From Tritrichomonas foetus (Eukaryota > Parabasalia > Tritrichomonadida > Tritrichomonadidae), in contig MLAK01000553.1 in NCBI GenBank assembly GCA_001839685.1, positions 1 through 38,134 on the forward strand: a stretch of 38,134 nt of DNA, written 5' to 3'. The notes under the pieces were generated by a model that saw only the letters and a program-made list of their open reading frames with translations, made no database searches and was not told the origin of the DNA. Below, one piece after another: positions 1-10,729 of the stretch. Made by a program: the position numbers and the translations under genes. Position 1 is the first letter of the stretch. The number at the start of each line of letters is the position of its first letter.

Positions 1-213
1 AAAAATTTACGAGACTGTGTTAATTTAATCTTCACAATAAACTAAATTATTTATATAAATATTAAACAATAAATTTAAATTGATCTTTAGATATTCATGT
101 TTTATTTATTACAACGATCATAATTCTTTCAATTACAAACCAGATATATTATCAAAAAGCTGAATGTTTTCACTTCGAAACCGACGTTTTCACTCAAATC
201 CGGCGCTACTATA
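1..213 (+). repeat. Left copy of a 213-bp perfect inverted repeat
   Basis: Base n here pairs with base 38017-n at the other end of the window. I compared the two copies block by block over all 213 positions and found no mismatch or gap. Identity stops at base 214 on the inner side. On the outer side the comparison is cut off by the window edge, so the true repeat may be longer. The inner 50 bases are GC-richer than the rest and carry the 9-mer AGTGAAAAC twice on the complementary strand. The perfect match suggests a recently dispersed or homogenised element, most simply the end of a DNA transposon. No transposase is visible in the window. Confidence 0.9.
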
Positions 214-469
214 AATAGGGATTCACTAAATTTTGTATTGATTCATAGAATTCCGATTGAGGTATATATTTTGAATGATGATATCGATACATTTTTCAAT
301 GTAGATAGCCATTTAATTATTTAATTTATTCTAAATATAAATGAATTTTCAATTTTTGAGAGGAATAAATGAATGATTAATTTTCAAGAAATAAAGTTAA
401 CAATTATTGTTAAGGAAAAACAACTTTCTGTAACGAAATAAACGAGGAGTAAAAAAAATTATCAGATTT

Positions 470-474
470 TCATT
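470..474 (+). promoter_or_regulatory. Inr-like element of the phosphatase gene
   Basis: TCATT lies in a T-rich stretch with its A 15 bases before the ATG at 487. It fits the TCAYW initiator known from trichomonad core promoters, where transcription starts at the A and leaders are short. The motif is short, so the call relies on its position. Confidence 0.45.
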
Positions 475-486
475 TAATTTTGAGAA

Positions 487-1614
487 ATGGCGACAGATCC
501 AGTTGGCGCCGTTCTTTCCAAGTTTCAACCCATTCTAAACCTTTCCGAAGAAAATGTCGATCAGATTGGTATTTCAGTACCTCTCCCGCACTTCACCGAA
601 AGTCTGATGACCGAACTCGCAGATCTCGTTTTAAACGTTTTCAAGCAAAAAAAGACACTCGTTGAAATCGAAGCGCCCATTTACATCGTTGGCGATATTC
701 ACGGCAATATTTTCGATTTAATGAGAATTCTCATATATGCAAAAACACCGCCGGCCTCCCGTCTTCTTTTCCTTGGTGATTACGTTGACCGCGGCGAATA
801 CTCAATCGAAGTTCTTGCTATATTGTTTGCTTTGCAATGCGCATATCCAGATCATATATTATTATTAAGAGGAAATCATGAATTTGCACAAGTGAATCAG
901 TCTTATGGGTTTTATGAAGAAGTGACAGCAGAATTTGGTCGAAATAACTTCTGGAAACATGTAAATGAAGTATTTCAATACATGCCATTGGCGGCTGTTG
1001 TTTCGAAGTCGGTTTTTTGTGTGCATGGTGGTCTTTCACCAACATTAACAAATCCATATATAATTGAGCAAATTGTTCGGCCAATTGAAGATTACGACAG
1101 CGCGGATTTAATCGGAGATATTTTATGGTCTGATCCAGCTAATAGTGATAAGGAATATGTTAGATCTACACGCGGAAGTGGTGTTGCCTTTAATTCTGGT
1201 GCTGTAATGAGATTTTTAAGAGAATCAAAGTTATCTTGTGTTGTGAGAGCACATCAATGTGTTCCATTAGGTATTATGAAATTTGCAAATGGTGGACTTT
1301 TCACTGTTTTCTCTTCAAGTAATTATGAAGACAATGGAACAAATAGATGTGGATTATTATACGTGACAAAAGATAAAACTACTCAAGTGTTTTCTTTACC
1401 ACCATTAACAATACACAGACGAAAAGATGTACTTTTTGACCATCATGCGAAAAAAGCATCAAAGCCAACTTTGACATTAAATATCAAACTAGCAGAAATT
1501 TTGCACAGTCAAAAATCATCAAAATCTATGACTTCTAGGCCAATTAGAAACTCAGCAGTGATGCATGTAGAAAAAGTGAATAGATCAACAAGTAACCTAC
1601 CGCCCTTGAAATGA
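487..1614 (+). CDS. PPP-family serine/threonine protein phosphatase, catalytic subunit (PP1/PP2A-like)
   Basis: This 375-residue protein carries the metal-binding and catalytic signature of the PPP phosphatases in order: GDIHG at residues 69-73, GDYVDRG at 97-103, RGNHE at 128-132, the HGG histidine at 180, and RAHQ with histidine 256. The family removes phosphate from Ser/Thr using two metal ions. The core is intact, so I expect an active enzyme. The beta12-13 loop is unusual: it reads SNYEDNGTNRCG near 278-289, where PP1 and PP2A have an NYC...N-type sequence. About 65 C-terminal residues form a divergent basic tail. The ATG at 487 is supported by an Inr-like motif 15 bases upstream. A PP2A B56 regulatory subunit is encoded at 15579-17270, but nothing shows that the two pair. 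The exact subfamily (PP1, PP2A, PP4 or PP6) is not assigned. Confidence 0.93.
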   Translation: MATDPVGAVLSKFQPILNLSEENVDQIGISVPLPHFTESLMTELADLVLNVFKQKKTLVEIEAPIYIVGDIHGNIFDLMRILIYAKTPPASRLLFLGDYVDRGEYSIEVLAILFALQCAYPDHILLLRGNHEFAQVNQSYGFYEEVTAEFGRNNFWKHVNEVFQYMPLAAVVSKSVFCVHGGLSPTLTNPYIIEQIVRPIEDYDSADLIGDILWSDPANSDKEYVRSTRGSGVAFNSGAVMRFLRESKLSCVVRAHQCVPLGIMKFANGGLFTVFSSSNYEDNGTNRCGLLYVTKDKTTQVFSLPPLTIHRRKDVLFDHHAKKASKPTLTLNIKLAEILHSQKSSKSMTSRPIRNSAVMHVEKVNRSTSNLPPLK

Positions 1615-1924
1615 GCAAATTTTCATGTATTATATATATATATACAATATATTATTTTTGATTTATTGTTTTAGAGTGTTGTTTAGTTTTAATTACAAAT
1701 TCATGTTTTGTTTTATTTTGTTTCTTCATTTTTCTTATTTGTAATTTCGATCAAATGTTTCATCAATCTGATAGATTCATGAATCCAGATGATTCCAGGA
1801 AACAAAACATTACATCAATAAAATTGTGATTTATAGTGTGAAGTAATTTAAGTAAAATAAAATTATGATCAAAGTGATAAAATATTCTTTTTTATAGGGG
1901 TAAAGATAAAAGGATATTGTGCTA
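1615..1924. other. AT-rich gap between convergent genes
   Basis: This stretch separates the convergent ends of the phosphatase and the ankyrin-related gene. It contains a short TA microsatellite near 1631-1644 and T-rich tracts. I see no coding relic, and no ankyrin repeats continue from the neighbouring gene. Confidence 0.6.
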
Positions 1925-3100
1925 TTACAGGCAAATGGTTCCATTAGTCAAAATAATTTCAAATTGATCTATAATGAATTCATAATTAAAATATTTAATC
2001 AAAGAATGTAAATCTTGACCTTCTTTGATTAAATTATCCAAGTGATTTTCTAGAAATTGTTTTATGTCTTGTTGATGGTATTTAATGGATATAATATACT
2101 CATCTTTGGTGTATTTATATCTAGATTCATTTAATAAAATTTGGATAATTTCTGAATTGCCTCCAATAATGCTATATCGCATTGATAATTGTGAATACTC
2201 AACGCGATTTAACCATAGATATTTAAAAATATTGATAGCCCCAAAAGCCATTGAATATTCAAGTAGACTAATTCCTGTTGGACATCGATTAATATCTGGA
2301 TTTATTTCAAGATATGAACTTTTGATATTTGAGTTTAGACCGAACTCTAGTTGGTAAGCTTTTTTAATAGTGTATGATATGAATGAAGTGATATCATCTT
2401 TTTGAATAATTCTTGCCAACTCATCATCTGAATGACAATTCGTTCGAATTTCATAAGATGTTTCATTTTGAAATGAGCGTTGAATTGTTGAATTTAGGTC
2501 AGATTCAATCTTCCGTGCATTGGTAACTATATAGGAGATAAAAGTTTTCACCTCATTGTTTTGTGTAAATTTAACAAGCTCATCATATGAATTTGTGTTT
2601 TCATGAAACCTATGTGATTTTTCTCCTATTGAACAAATACTTTTCATAAAATAGTCTGTAATAAAATTTGAGACCATTTCAGGAAAGAAAAAATGGTGCA
2701 TATTAAATGATGGGTACTTTTCAAGTCTTGTTTTAATGCTAGAAAGTTCAATAACATTATTTTCATATAAATATAATAAAATAGGATTGTTTTCTGAAAA
2801 ATAGAATAAAAGCCTTGATGATGTAAATAAGTTTTTCAGGGAATGTTTCCAAATGAGTTGATTCAATATTTTGGTGATAATGTGAAATATGTTTTTTGTT
2901 GAGGAAGATCTAACAATTGAGATATGCGATAATAATCCAATAAATCTATCATATATCATCATATTGTTTTCAATTTCAATTTCATTAAAATAACAAAATA
3001 ATTTTTCCATTTTCTCTTCCAATTCAAAATCAGCATTATTGACAATATCAATTAACAATGACTGCAAATTTTGTAGTGTTTTTAAGATGCTTATATTCAT
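1925..3100 (-). CDS. Ankyrin-related DUF3447-like protein
   Basis: A 391-residue protein of the trichomonad DUF3447/ankyrin type. The N-terminal 250 residues are Leu/Ile/Asn-rich and helical without a named domain. Near residues 265-350 it has the diagnostic hydrophobic helix pairs, including LLEYSMAFGAINIFKYLW and IIGGNSEIIQILL. This matches the arrangement in the decayed gene at 20998-22674 (LIDYAAFYGSLEIFKFFW, then FAGGNYEIIHLI), so the two are paralogues. Unlike that gene, no run of canonical ankyrin repeats follows: the frame stops at 1925 and the sequence beyond is non-coding. It may therefore be a naturally short form or an old C-terminal truncation. A protein-binding scaffold role is known for such families; no partner can be inferred. 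Confidence 0.8.
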   Translation of the reverse strand: MNISILKTLQNLQSLLIDIVNNADFELEEKMEKLFCYFNEIEIENNMMIYDRFIGLLSHISIVRSSSTKNIFHIITKILNQLIWKHSLKNLFTSSRLLFYFSENNPILLYLYENNVIELSSIKTRLEKYPSFNMHHFFFPEMVSNFITDYFMKSICSIGEKSHRFHENTNSYDELVKFTQNNEVKTFISYIVTNARKIESDLNSTIQRSFQNETSYEIRTNCHSDDELARIIQKDDITSFISYTIKKAYQLEFGLNSNIKSSYLEINPDINRCPTGISLLEYSMAFGAINIFKYLWLNRVEYSQLSMRYSIIGGNSEIIQILLNESRYKYTKDEYIISIKYHQQDIKQFLENHLDNLIKEGQDLHSLIKYFNYEFIIDQFEIILTNGTICL

Positions 3101-3966
3101 AATATCAGTTATAAATAGTTTGGTGAAAAAAGAAATGAAGTGAATGCTTATTTCACAAATTTGATGAAAAACAGGGAAAATTACCTCATTTTTACCCTGA
3201 GTTTTAGAAAAATATCTTTCATGATTATTTTTACACTATTAGATAAATTTGAAATATAAAACTGATAAATCATGTTTTTAACTCCTTTAAAAATAAAAAA
3301 AAAATAAAAAATACACTGAACAATAATGAGATGATATATTCGGAAGTTGGACCAAAATTTAAAGATATAATTACTTGAATTAATTCCTAAAAAATTAAAA
3401 TAATGCAGAATTTTAATGTAAAAGTTACCATCGAAGTGAATTTAATAATGATTAGTTATGTTTGAAGATGATCAAAGAAAGAAACCTTTCAGAATAATTT
3501 TAATTATAATTATAACGCATATATACTCTAGTGAAATTGCAAAATCGGATTCTAACACTAATTCAAAAAAAATTATAATCTTAAAATTAAGCAAAAATAG
3601 GATCTTATTATTTTAGTGGTATTGTGTTAGTGATGGTTCTATTATGAAGCTTTGGCAATGATTTTTTTCACGTTGAGAGTGTGGTGATTTTGATGTGAAA
3701 GGTTAAATAAAGGTCAAAATCAAATGAGGAAATATATATTCTTTGCTGATGTTCTTTGGTTGACTTCTCCTTCTATAATACACCAGATTTTATTTTTCAT
3801 GCTCCAGTTCTGTATTCATTCACCCCACCACATAAAATTGTCAAATGATTCTAAGAGACCAAGAAAATCACATCACATTTACGGATTTGATATTTCAAAA
3901 AACATAACAGATTCGTCTTCATTACTTCTCTCAAAATTTCAATAAAATTTTATCGAACTATAGAAA
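3101..3966. other. Intergenic region between divergent genes
   Basis: About 870 bases lie between the divergent starts of the ankyrin-related gene and the long coiled-coil gene. The region is very AT-rich with A-runs near 3291-3312. One small ATG-initiated frame of 73 codons (3724-3945) has no recognisable features. The last bases before 3967 contain TTTCAATAAA, a weaker initiator-like sequence. Confidence 0.5.
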
Positions 3967-6900
3967 ATGAATTTTAAGAGAAACTTTTTCAATCCAATCA
4001 AAAAGATGGATGCTCCGAAAGAGCCCGCGCTAGAAAAAATTTTCAACCAAAGACGCGAGGCATTCATCAATTCATTAAATCGATCAGTTTCTATTATCAG
4101 CTCCGATCAACTCGTTAAGCAGCTCTTTGACGATCCAAACTCGAATATATACATCCCAGATCGAATTTGCGACATGATTCGGCAACTTCTATACGACGAT
4201 AGAGAAGATTTCATCACAGAATTATCGACAAAGCTGAGATCAATCGAAATTTGCTTCGGTCCAAAATTATCCCAGGAAGTCGAGGAAGTTGGCAAAAAGA
4301 TTTTAAACATACCCGCCCATTCTCCAGAAAATTTCAAAAACCGAGAATTGTTCTTGAAAAAGTTACAAAGTCAATTGAAAAATATCGAATCTGAATATTT
4401 TTTCGATGCTGCAAAAAATTCACAACAAAAACTGGCACAGATAAAAAATAAAACAAAATCATTAAATAAATCCATGATGAGCATTTCAGAATCAATTGAG
4501 AGCTTTGAATTTGAAATGAAAAACATTTTTCGAAAAGCCAAAGGTCAAATTTTCACCATTCCAATTCATTCTACATCAAATTCGAATCAAGGGAAATCAA
4601 CTCATTCAAATTCAAAAGAAGATTTAGAAACAATTAAAGAAGAATTAGAAATGATTCGACAAGAAAACAAAACATTGAAAGTTCTCGCACAAATAAACAA
4701 AACACAAATTGATGAAAATTCTAAAAGGGTTGATGAGAATGAAAAAGAGGCAGAAATCAAAAAATTAAAGAAATCTCTTCAAGAAGCAAAACAACAAATT
4801 GAAGAATTCACTAAAATTAAATCATTAATGGATCAAGATGATAATAATCAAGAAATTGATCTTTATTCTTTTATTCAACGCACAAAGAAAGAATCGCAAA
4901 ACGCAAAAAGTGAAATAATATCTTTACGCAAAAAGAATGATCAATTATTATCTGCAAATAAAGAACTGAAAAATCAATCACTCCAAATTGAAACCAATTT
5001 TGAGAAACTGCGATCTGATTTAATGGAAAAGAAACTAGGTGTAAATAATGAACAGGTTCTAGATTTATTGAAAGAAAATACAGATTTAAAAACGAAAGTG
5101 AAAAATTTATTAGGTGCGGGAAAAGAATTAAATAATTTGAATAAAACTTTACAAAATCAAATTTCAGAACTAACTTTATTAAATGATTCCCATAAAAAAG
5201 ATTCACTAAGTTTTAAAGAAAATTCTATAAAAGAAATTCAAAAGCAAAAAATGATAAATGAAGAAATTTCAAACGAAAAAGAAAGAATTCATTCTGAATT
5301 ACAAACTTTGAAATCAGATAATAAAATAATTCAAAACGAACTCAATAAACTTAGAGAAATGAATTCTAATTTACTTGAAGAAAACACAGAATTACAATCT
5401 AAAAATAGAGTGAATGAAAATTCAATGAAAATGTATCAGGCTGATAAAGATACTATTGCAAATGAATTAATTTCTATTCAAAGGAAAATTGCACATCTTG
5501 AAAACGAAAATATTTCATTGAAAGCAGAAAATCAAGAATTGAAAATACTTCATGAAGAAATCTTAAATAATTGTGCTGAGCTTAAAGAAGCTGCAGATAC
5601 TTTAACACAAATTAATTCAAAGCTTGCTACACAAAATAGTGATTTAAGTACAATTAATGAAGCATCAAAAGTTGATAAAAAATTTGCACAATCATTCCGA
5701 GAACAAATTCAACAGCAGCAAATGGAAGTTAGTCAGAATTTAATCACAATTTCTCAACTGAAACAAGAAAACATGGTTTTAAGAAATTCTCAAATTGAAA
5801 ACCAAAGTTTGAAAGAGACTTTAAATCAATTAAATTTAGAAACAAGCGAATTAAAATCAACAATTAACAAAATGAAAAATGAAATATCCAATCTTGAATC
5901 AAGATTGAATGAAAAAGATCGAAAATTATCACTCCAAAATATAGAGAATGCAAAATTAGAGCAAAAATTGAAAGAAAATGAAGATAAACTTGATGCTGTT
6001 AAATCTGTAAGCGGATTAAGTGGGTCAAAAGCAGACCAGTTAATAAATTATGTCAGCCAGAATGAAAATCTTCAACAATCACTTCGCTCTATGGAAAATC
6101 AACTTTTAAAGGTTAATGAAACAAATGCGAAATTAAATCATGCATATCAAAAATCGATAAGAAAAATTGATTCATTAACCCATGAATTAAAAGAATATTC
6201 ATATCAAAATGAAAAACTACAATCACAAAATAACAGCTTTCATGAAATGAAACGAAGACTTTCACAATTAAGTGGAAATCCAAATATTTTAGATTCTTCA
6301 AGTACTTCAAATATTTCAATTAGTGAATCAGATGAATTTGATGATTTATCTAAATTAATAGAGAATATTTCTCGATCAAAACATGAAAATAGAACTCTGA
6401 CAAAAGCCGTGAAAATTTTGAATAAATTCCAAAAAAATATATTTTATAGTTTAAATGCTCATTCTGCTAAAGAAGCAGAATCATTGCTTAAAAATTTAAT
6501 TGAACAACAAACAGAAGACTTAAACAAAATAAAACGAATAAAAGAAATCTTTAATATAAATGAAACGGAAAACATTATTTTGGAATTAAAGAATCGTTTA
6601 CAGAAAATGAATACATTCGAAAATGAAAGAAAATTGATTAGAAATGCATTAAGAATAAATGATGAGCATTCTGATATTTATAATACTATTGTAACCCTGA
6701 AAGCACGTGCAGAAGGAAATGAAACTCGAACAGCCAGTCAAGAAACGAAAAATGCAATTTTGCTACAAAAACTCATAATTTTATTGCAAGTTGATAACGG
6801 AGATCCTAATAAACTTCCTTTAGCTGTTCAAGCAATACAAGCACAAATTAATGAAGATCGAATTCTTTTTAGACAATTAAGACAAATTTTCGAAGTGAAT

Positions 6901-9900
6901 AATAATGATAACATTATTGAAACAGCACAATCAGTAGTTCTTAAAACTAGAGAAATCGAAGATAGTGTGAATAAAATTGGACGAATTATTAATTGTCCTG
7001 TTCACCAAGAAATGCCGCAGAAAATCTATGATCTTCAATTGAAGTTATCAATACTAAAAGAAATTAAAAACCTTCTTCATATTAATCGTGATGAAGAAAT
7101 CATTGCATCAATTCAAAAATCACTTGGCCTCATTGATCAGCTTCAAGTCAGCAACAACCAACTCAATAATCAACTTAACAACACAATGAACAGTCAAATG
7201 AGTAATCAAATCAATAATCAGTTGAACAATTCAATGAATAATCCTACTGCATTGAACAATTCAAGCATTAATGCTAGTCATCCAAACAATAATTCTAGTC
7301 TTATGAATAGTGTTGTTGGTAGTAATATTAGTAATTTACCCGTTGATGCAAAAGAAATGCAGAGGATCCAAATCATTGGCGAAAATGAAAATTTACTGAC
7401 ACAACTTTCTTATATTCTTAAAGTTGATCAAAAAATTGATATTTTATCTAAAGTTCAAAGGTTAACAAATTACATGACCCAAGCTTGCCATTTAATGCAA
7501 ACAGAAACACATGATGGTTTAATTGAAGCAATAAATAAAGCACTTTTATGGAAGAATAAAATAAAAGAATTGAAAGTAAAACTTTCAGAAAAAGAACAAA
7601 ATGTAAATCGAATGCAGCAAATGATGCATTCTTTAGAATCACAAGTTGCAGAAATTTCAAATTTTGCAGAAGCTAAAAAGAAACAATCAGAATTAACCAA
7701 CAGTGAAATTACCAATCTACAAACAACTTTGAAATCATCTTCACAAAAAATGGAATCCCTTCATTCAAAAATTGAAAAGAAAAATGAAACTATTTCCAAT
7801 TTGAAAGAATCAATTAATTCATTACAATCTGAAAATGAAAAACTTGCGACACAAAAATCCACAATCGAATCAAGTCTAGTTGAACTACAATCCAAAATCA
7901 AAAAATTGGAAGAAAATCTACAAGTTTCTTCAATTGAAAAACTGCCTGATTTAATTGAAGACTTTAAATCCAAATTGGCAACATTTTCAAAAGTTCCAAT
8001 TTCAAATGAAGCCGAAATGAAAAGAATTGAAACATTTCGAAACTGTCTAAAAGAAATTTCATCTGTTTTAATATCAACTGATGTTCGAAATTTTGCACGA
8101 GAAATTGAAGAATTAAAGAAACAAAATGATGATTTAATTAAAATGAAAAATCATTTAAGTTTCGCTTTAACTCTAAAATTGAATGAATCATTAACAAGTA
8201 AAGTTGATGAAATCTTACGTGAGGCTAATGATTCTAACTCAATTCTCGGTAAACTCTGTTTATTACTAAACGTTCCAAGCCGTGAAGAAGTTACACCTGC
8301 TGTTGATTCACTTGTTCGCGAAAATCAAGAAATGAAAAATTTGAACAAAATGCTCCAAAGTGCAGCTTCCGTGAATTCTCAACAAACTTTATTGAAATCC
8401 GTAAAGTCAATGAAACAAAAAGTTGCGAAAGTGGTTGATCGATTCAATTTTTATGATGATCATGAAATAGACCAATTGGCAGATTTAATGAAAAAGTATC
8501 AAACGGAAAATGTTGAAGATTTTTCACACAAAATTCATGAATTACAAGAAAATTCTAACAAATTCGAAACAATTATGACGCAACTTAAATTAAAATCAAT
8601 GAAAGAATTACCATCTTTGTTAAAGAAGATTAATAAATATCAAGAATTTTGTTCAATTTTGGAAAAAATTGAAAATTTGAATGAAAATGTTAATTATGAT
8701 GAAATTCAAAAGCTAAATGAACTTGTAAATACCCATCTTGAATTAAGTAAAATATTAAATTCCAATAATATCGTGAAAAATGTGACAAATATCCTAAATG
8801 TTGAAAATGAAATTTGTACAAAGTTTGAACTTGATAATATTCATCAACTTGAAAAAATCTTTTCGAAATATTATGAAATTAAAAATCAACAAAATGAGGT
8901 TTGCCAATTACTTAATATTGATAAACCTAATATGATTCAAAATGAAATAATGTCTTTACAAGCGTCAGATATAGTTATGAAAAAGTTACAGAAAAATTAT
9001 AATGCACAAGATGTTCAAGGCTTATTAGAAATCATCAACCAAATGAAATCACAAATACAACAAGAATCTGCAATCAATAAAAAGCTATGCAAGCGATTAA
9101 ATGTCCAAGATGAAAATCAGATGCATTCACAAATTCAAATGATCTTGAAACAAGAAAAGAAGCTTTGTAAACTTCTGAAAATTGAAGACTTTACCAAGAT
9201 TCATGAGAAGATTTCATCTGTATTGAATACAAATGATAAAATTGCTGAATTGTTCAAAACTACTGATATTTATGAGACAGCACAAGCTATTATTCATCTT
9301 TTTGATGTCATTAGTAAATTATTGAATTTAGATTTATCATCAAATTCAGATATATTACCAATTTCCACTGCCTATACAGAAATTGAGAAAGCTATCAATA
9401 AGATCCAAAATGATCTTAATTCAGCTGCAAACTTTTTCACAAAGATTTTCACCATTCTCTCTAATCAAGGTTCGCCTGTAAAATTCCCTATTTCATCGGA
9501 TTTGGAACAACGTATTATTAAACTCTTAACAAGTTACAAACAAAATAATGAAGAATGCCAAGTAATTACGGCAAAAGCTGCTTCACTTGGTTTTAAAGGA
9601 GATCAAATTGCCGCAGCTGTCGAATATTTATTATCAAATACCAAAAATCAAGAACAAGCAAATTTCGAAAACGAATCTAAAAAATATATGGAAATAGCAC
9701 AAATTGAATTAGACAAGGAAAAGAAAAAATCACAAATAACCAAATTAAAAATGAAAAAAGTTGTCTCCCAATTGAAACATAAACTTGCCGAAATTTATGA
9801 AAGTGAAGAAAGACTTGGAAAGAAACTCAAGAAAGAGAAAAAGAACCACCAGCTAGCACTGGTAAGTCTTCAAAAAGAAAAAGAAATAAATGAATCCTTA

Positions 9901-9996
9901 CTTACAATCATTCAGGGAAATGTTCAATTTTCAAATGAATATCGATCAAGGAATGGAAGCTCGAGACCAAGGACTCCACAAAACGAATCTGCATAA
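3967..9996 (+). CDS. Giant coiled-coil protein (2009 residues)
   Basis: An uninterrupted 6-kb frame. Residues 1-130 look globular. From about 130 to 850 the protein is an almost continuous Glu/Lys/Gln/Asn-rich coiled coil. From about 850 to 1790 the coil is punctuated by recurring short motifs of the form L-(N/K)-(I/V)-acidic-x5-I-x3-I-x2-L. At 1647-1786 these settle into near-regular 26-residue units. An Asn/Ser-rich linker at roughly 1060-1122 breaks the helix. After a last coil (about 1870-1980) there is a short basic tail with a SRPRTP motif. Long coiled-coil proteins of this kind are abundant in trichomonads, and some act in cytoskeleton, centrosome or Golgi tethering. No feature here chooses among these. 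Met13 is an alternative start. The 5' end is GC-richer than the rest. Confidence 0.9.
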   Translation: MNFKRNFFNPIKKMDAPKEPALEKIFNQRREAFINSLNRSVSIISSDQLVKQLFDDPNSNIYIPDRICDMIRQLLYDDREDFITELSTKLRSIEICFGPKLSQEVEEVGKKILNIPAHSPENFKNRELFLKKLQSQLKNIESEYFFDAAKNSQQKLAQIKNKTKSLNKSMMSISESIESFEFEMKNIFRKAKGQIFTIPIHSTSNSNQGKSTHSNSKEDLETIKEELEMIRQENKTLKVLAQINKTQIDENSKRVDENEKEAEIKKLKKSLQEAKQQIEEFTKIKSLMDQDDNNQEIDLYSFIQRTKKESQNAKSEIISLRKKNDQLLSANKELKNQSLQIETNFEKLRSDLMEKKLGVNNEQVLDLLKENTDLKTKVKNLLGAGKELNNLNKTLQNQISELTLLNDSHKKDSLSFKENSIKEIQKQKMINEEISNEKERIHSELQTLKSDNKIIQNELNKLREMNSNLLEENTELQSKNRVNENSMKMYQADKDTIANELISIQRKIAHLENENISLKAENQELKILHEEILNNCAELKEAADTLTQINSKLATQNSDLSTINEASKVDKKFAQSFREQIQQQQMEVSQNLITISQLKQENMVLRNSQIENQSLKETLNQLNLETSELKSTINKMKNEISNLESRLNEKDRKLSLQNIENAKLEQKLKENEDKLDAVKSVSGLSGSKADQLINYVSQNENLQQSLRSMENQLLKVNETNAKLNHAYQKSIRKIDSLTHELKEYSYQNEKLQSQNNSFHEMKRRLSQLSGNPNILDSSSTSNISISESDEFDDLSKLIENISRSKHENRTLTKAVKILNKFQKNIFYSLNAHSAKEAESLLKNLIEQQTEDLNKIKRIKEIFNINETENIILELKNRLQKMNTFENERKLIRNALRINDEHSDIYNTIVTLKARAEGNETRTASQETKNAILLQKLIILLQVDNGDPNKLPLAVQAIQAQINEDRILFRQLRQIFEVNNNDNIIETAQSVVLKTREIEDSVNKIGRIINCPVHQEMPQKIYDLQLKLSILKEIKNLLHINRDEEIIASIQKSLGLIDQLQVSNNQLNNQLNNTMNSQMSNQINNQLNNSMNNPTALNNSSINASHPNNNSSLMNSVVGSNISNLPVDAKEMQRIQIIGENENLLTQLSYILKVDQKIDILSKVQRLTNYMTQACHLMQTETHDGLIEAINKALLWKNKIKELKVKLSEKEQNVNRMQQMMHSLESQVAEISNFAEAKKKQSELTNSEITNLQTTLKSSSQKMESLHSKIEKKNETISNLKESINSLQSENEKLATQKSTIESSLVELQSKIKKLEENLQVSSIEKLPDLIEDFKSKLATFSKVPISNEAEMKRIETFRNCLKEISSVLISTDVRNFAREIEELKKQNDDLIKMKNHLSFALTLKLNESLTSKVDEILREANDSNSILGKLCLLLNVPSREEVTPAVDSLVRENQEMKNLNKMLQSAASVNSQQTLLKSVKSMKQKVAKVVDRFNFYDDHEIDQLADLMKKYQTENVEDFSHKIHELQENSNKFETIMTQLKLKSMKELPSLLKKINKYQEFCSILEKIENLNENVNYDEIQKLNELVNTHLELSKILNSNNIVKNVTNILNVENEICTKFELDNIHQLEKIFSKYYEIKNQQNEVCQLLNIDKPNMIQNEIMSLQASDIVMKKLQKNYNAQDVQGLLEIINQMKSQIQQESAINKKLCKRLNVQDENQMHSQIQMILKQEKKLCKLLKIEDFTKIHEKISSVLNTNDKIAELFKTTDIYETAQAIIHLFDVISKLLNLDLSSNSDILPISTAYTEIEKAINKIQNDLNSAANFFTKIFTILSNQGSPVKFPISSDLEQRIIKLLTSYKQNNEECQVITAKAASLGFKGDQIAAAVEYLLSNTKNQEQANFENESKKYMEIAQIELDKEKKKSQITKLKMKKVVSQLKHKLAEIYESEERLGKKLKKEKKNHQLALVSLQKEKEINESLLTIIQGNVQFSNEYRSRNGSSRPRTPQNESA
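8905..9324 (+). repeat. 26-residue internal protein repeats in the coiled-coil gene
   Basis: Residues 1647-1672, 1709-1734, 1735-1760 and 1761-1786 are consecutive units of exactly 26 residues. A 36-residue unit (1673-1708) sits between the first two. Aligned starts are QLLNID, KLQKNYNA, KRLNVQDE, KLLKIEDF and ELFKTTDI, each followed by I-x3-I-x2-(L/V). The period is visible in protein but not in DNA, so the duplications are old. Related, less regular units start near residues 861, 894, 938, 974, 1036, 1150 and 1433. Confidence 0.7.
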
Positions 9997-10729
9997 TTAT
10001 TTTTATATTATTGTATTAAATTTATTATCTATGGAACTAATTGTTTTTTATAATGTTGAATTTATATGTTTTTAAAATTTCATGTAATACATAAAATGAT
10101 CATTAATGAAGTGATTTCACATTCAATTGTGAAATATAACCATATCAAGATTCTAAACTCCTCTTGTGATTTTTGTAAACTATTAATACTTCCGAGATGA
10201 ATTCATTTCACTTTTTCATTTGTTGAAGTTGAACGAGGAATGCATTCACGGTCATGAGTTAATCTTGACATTGTGCATTATTTCTCAGACAATTCAATCA
10301 AATTCATATTTTATCAGAAACAAAACTTGATTATATTCTAGTTCAATGCTAATTATATATTAAATGAATGAAACAGGATGAGATATGATGACTTCAATGA
10401 CATTTTAGAAAAAATAACCATGTTATTGTAAATTAATCATATTGTAAATGGTAGTTAGATTCATTCCAGTCTTCTATCTATTCATTGCGATTACTGCAAC
10501 CTAACGAGGCACAAATATTATGTTCCTGTAGATATCAAAATATTTAATTTATTGCCATAACAATGATGTCATCGAATAAAAAGAGGGGAACAGATGAAAC
10601 ATGTACTCAGTAATCACGTGACATCATTCAAAAATAAAAATGCCTGAAAAAAGTGAAAAAAACCTTCGAAAATGTATTTTATCAAATAAAACAAAAGCTC
10701 AAACATTGGATTCGCCAAAAAAGTGCCAA
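9997..10729. other. Intergenic region
   Basis: AT-rich sequence between the end of the coiled-coil gene and the convergent basic-protein gene. An ATG at 10640, preceded by a TTCAAAAA stretch, opens a 113-codon frame that runs antisense into the neighbouring gene. Its translation shows no domain, and I do not call it. Nothing else is recognisable. Confidence 0.5.

Noticed and set aside
3724..3945. 73-codon ATG-initiated frame just upstream of the giant coiled-coil gene
   Set aside because: No homology is recognisable, and an upstream frame on a long leader does not fit the short leaders expected here.
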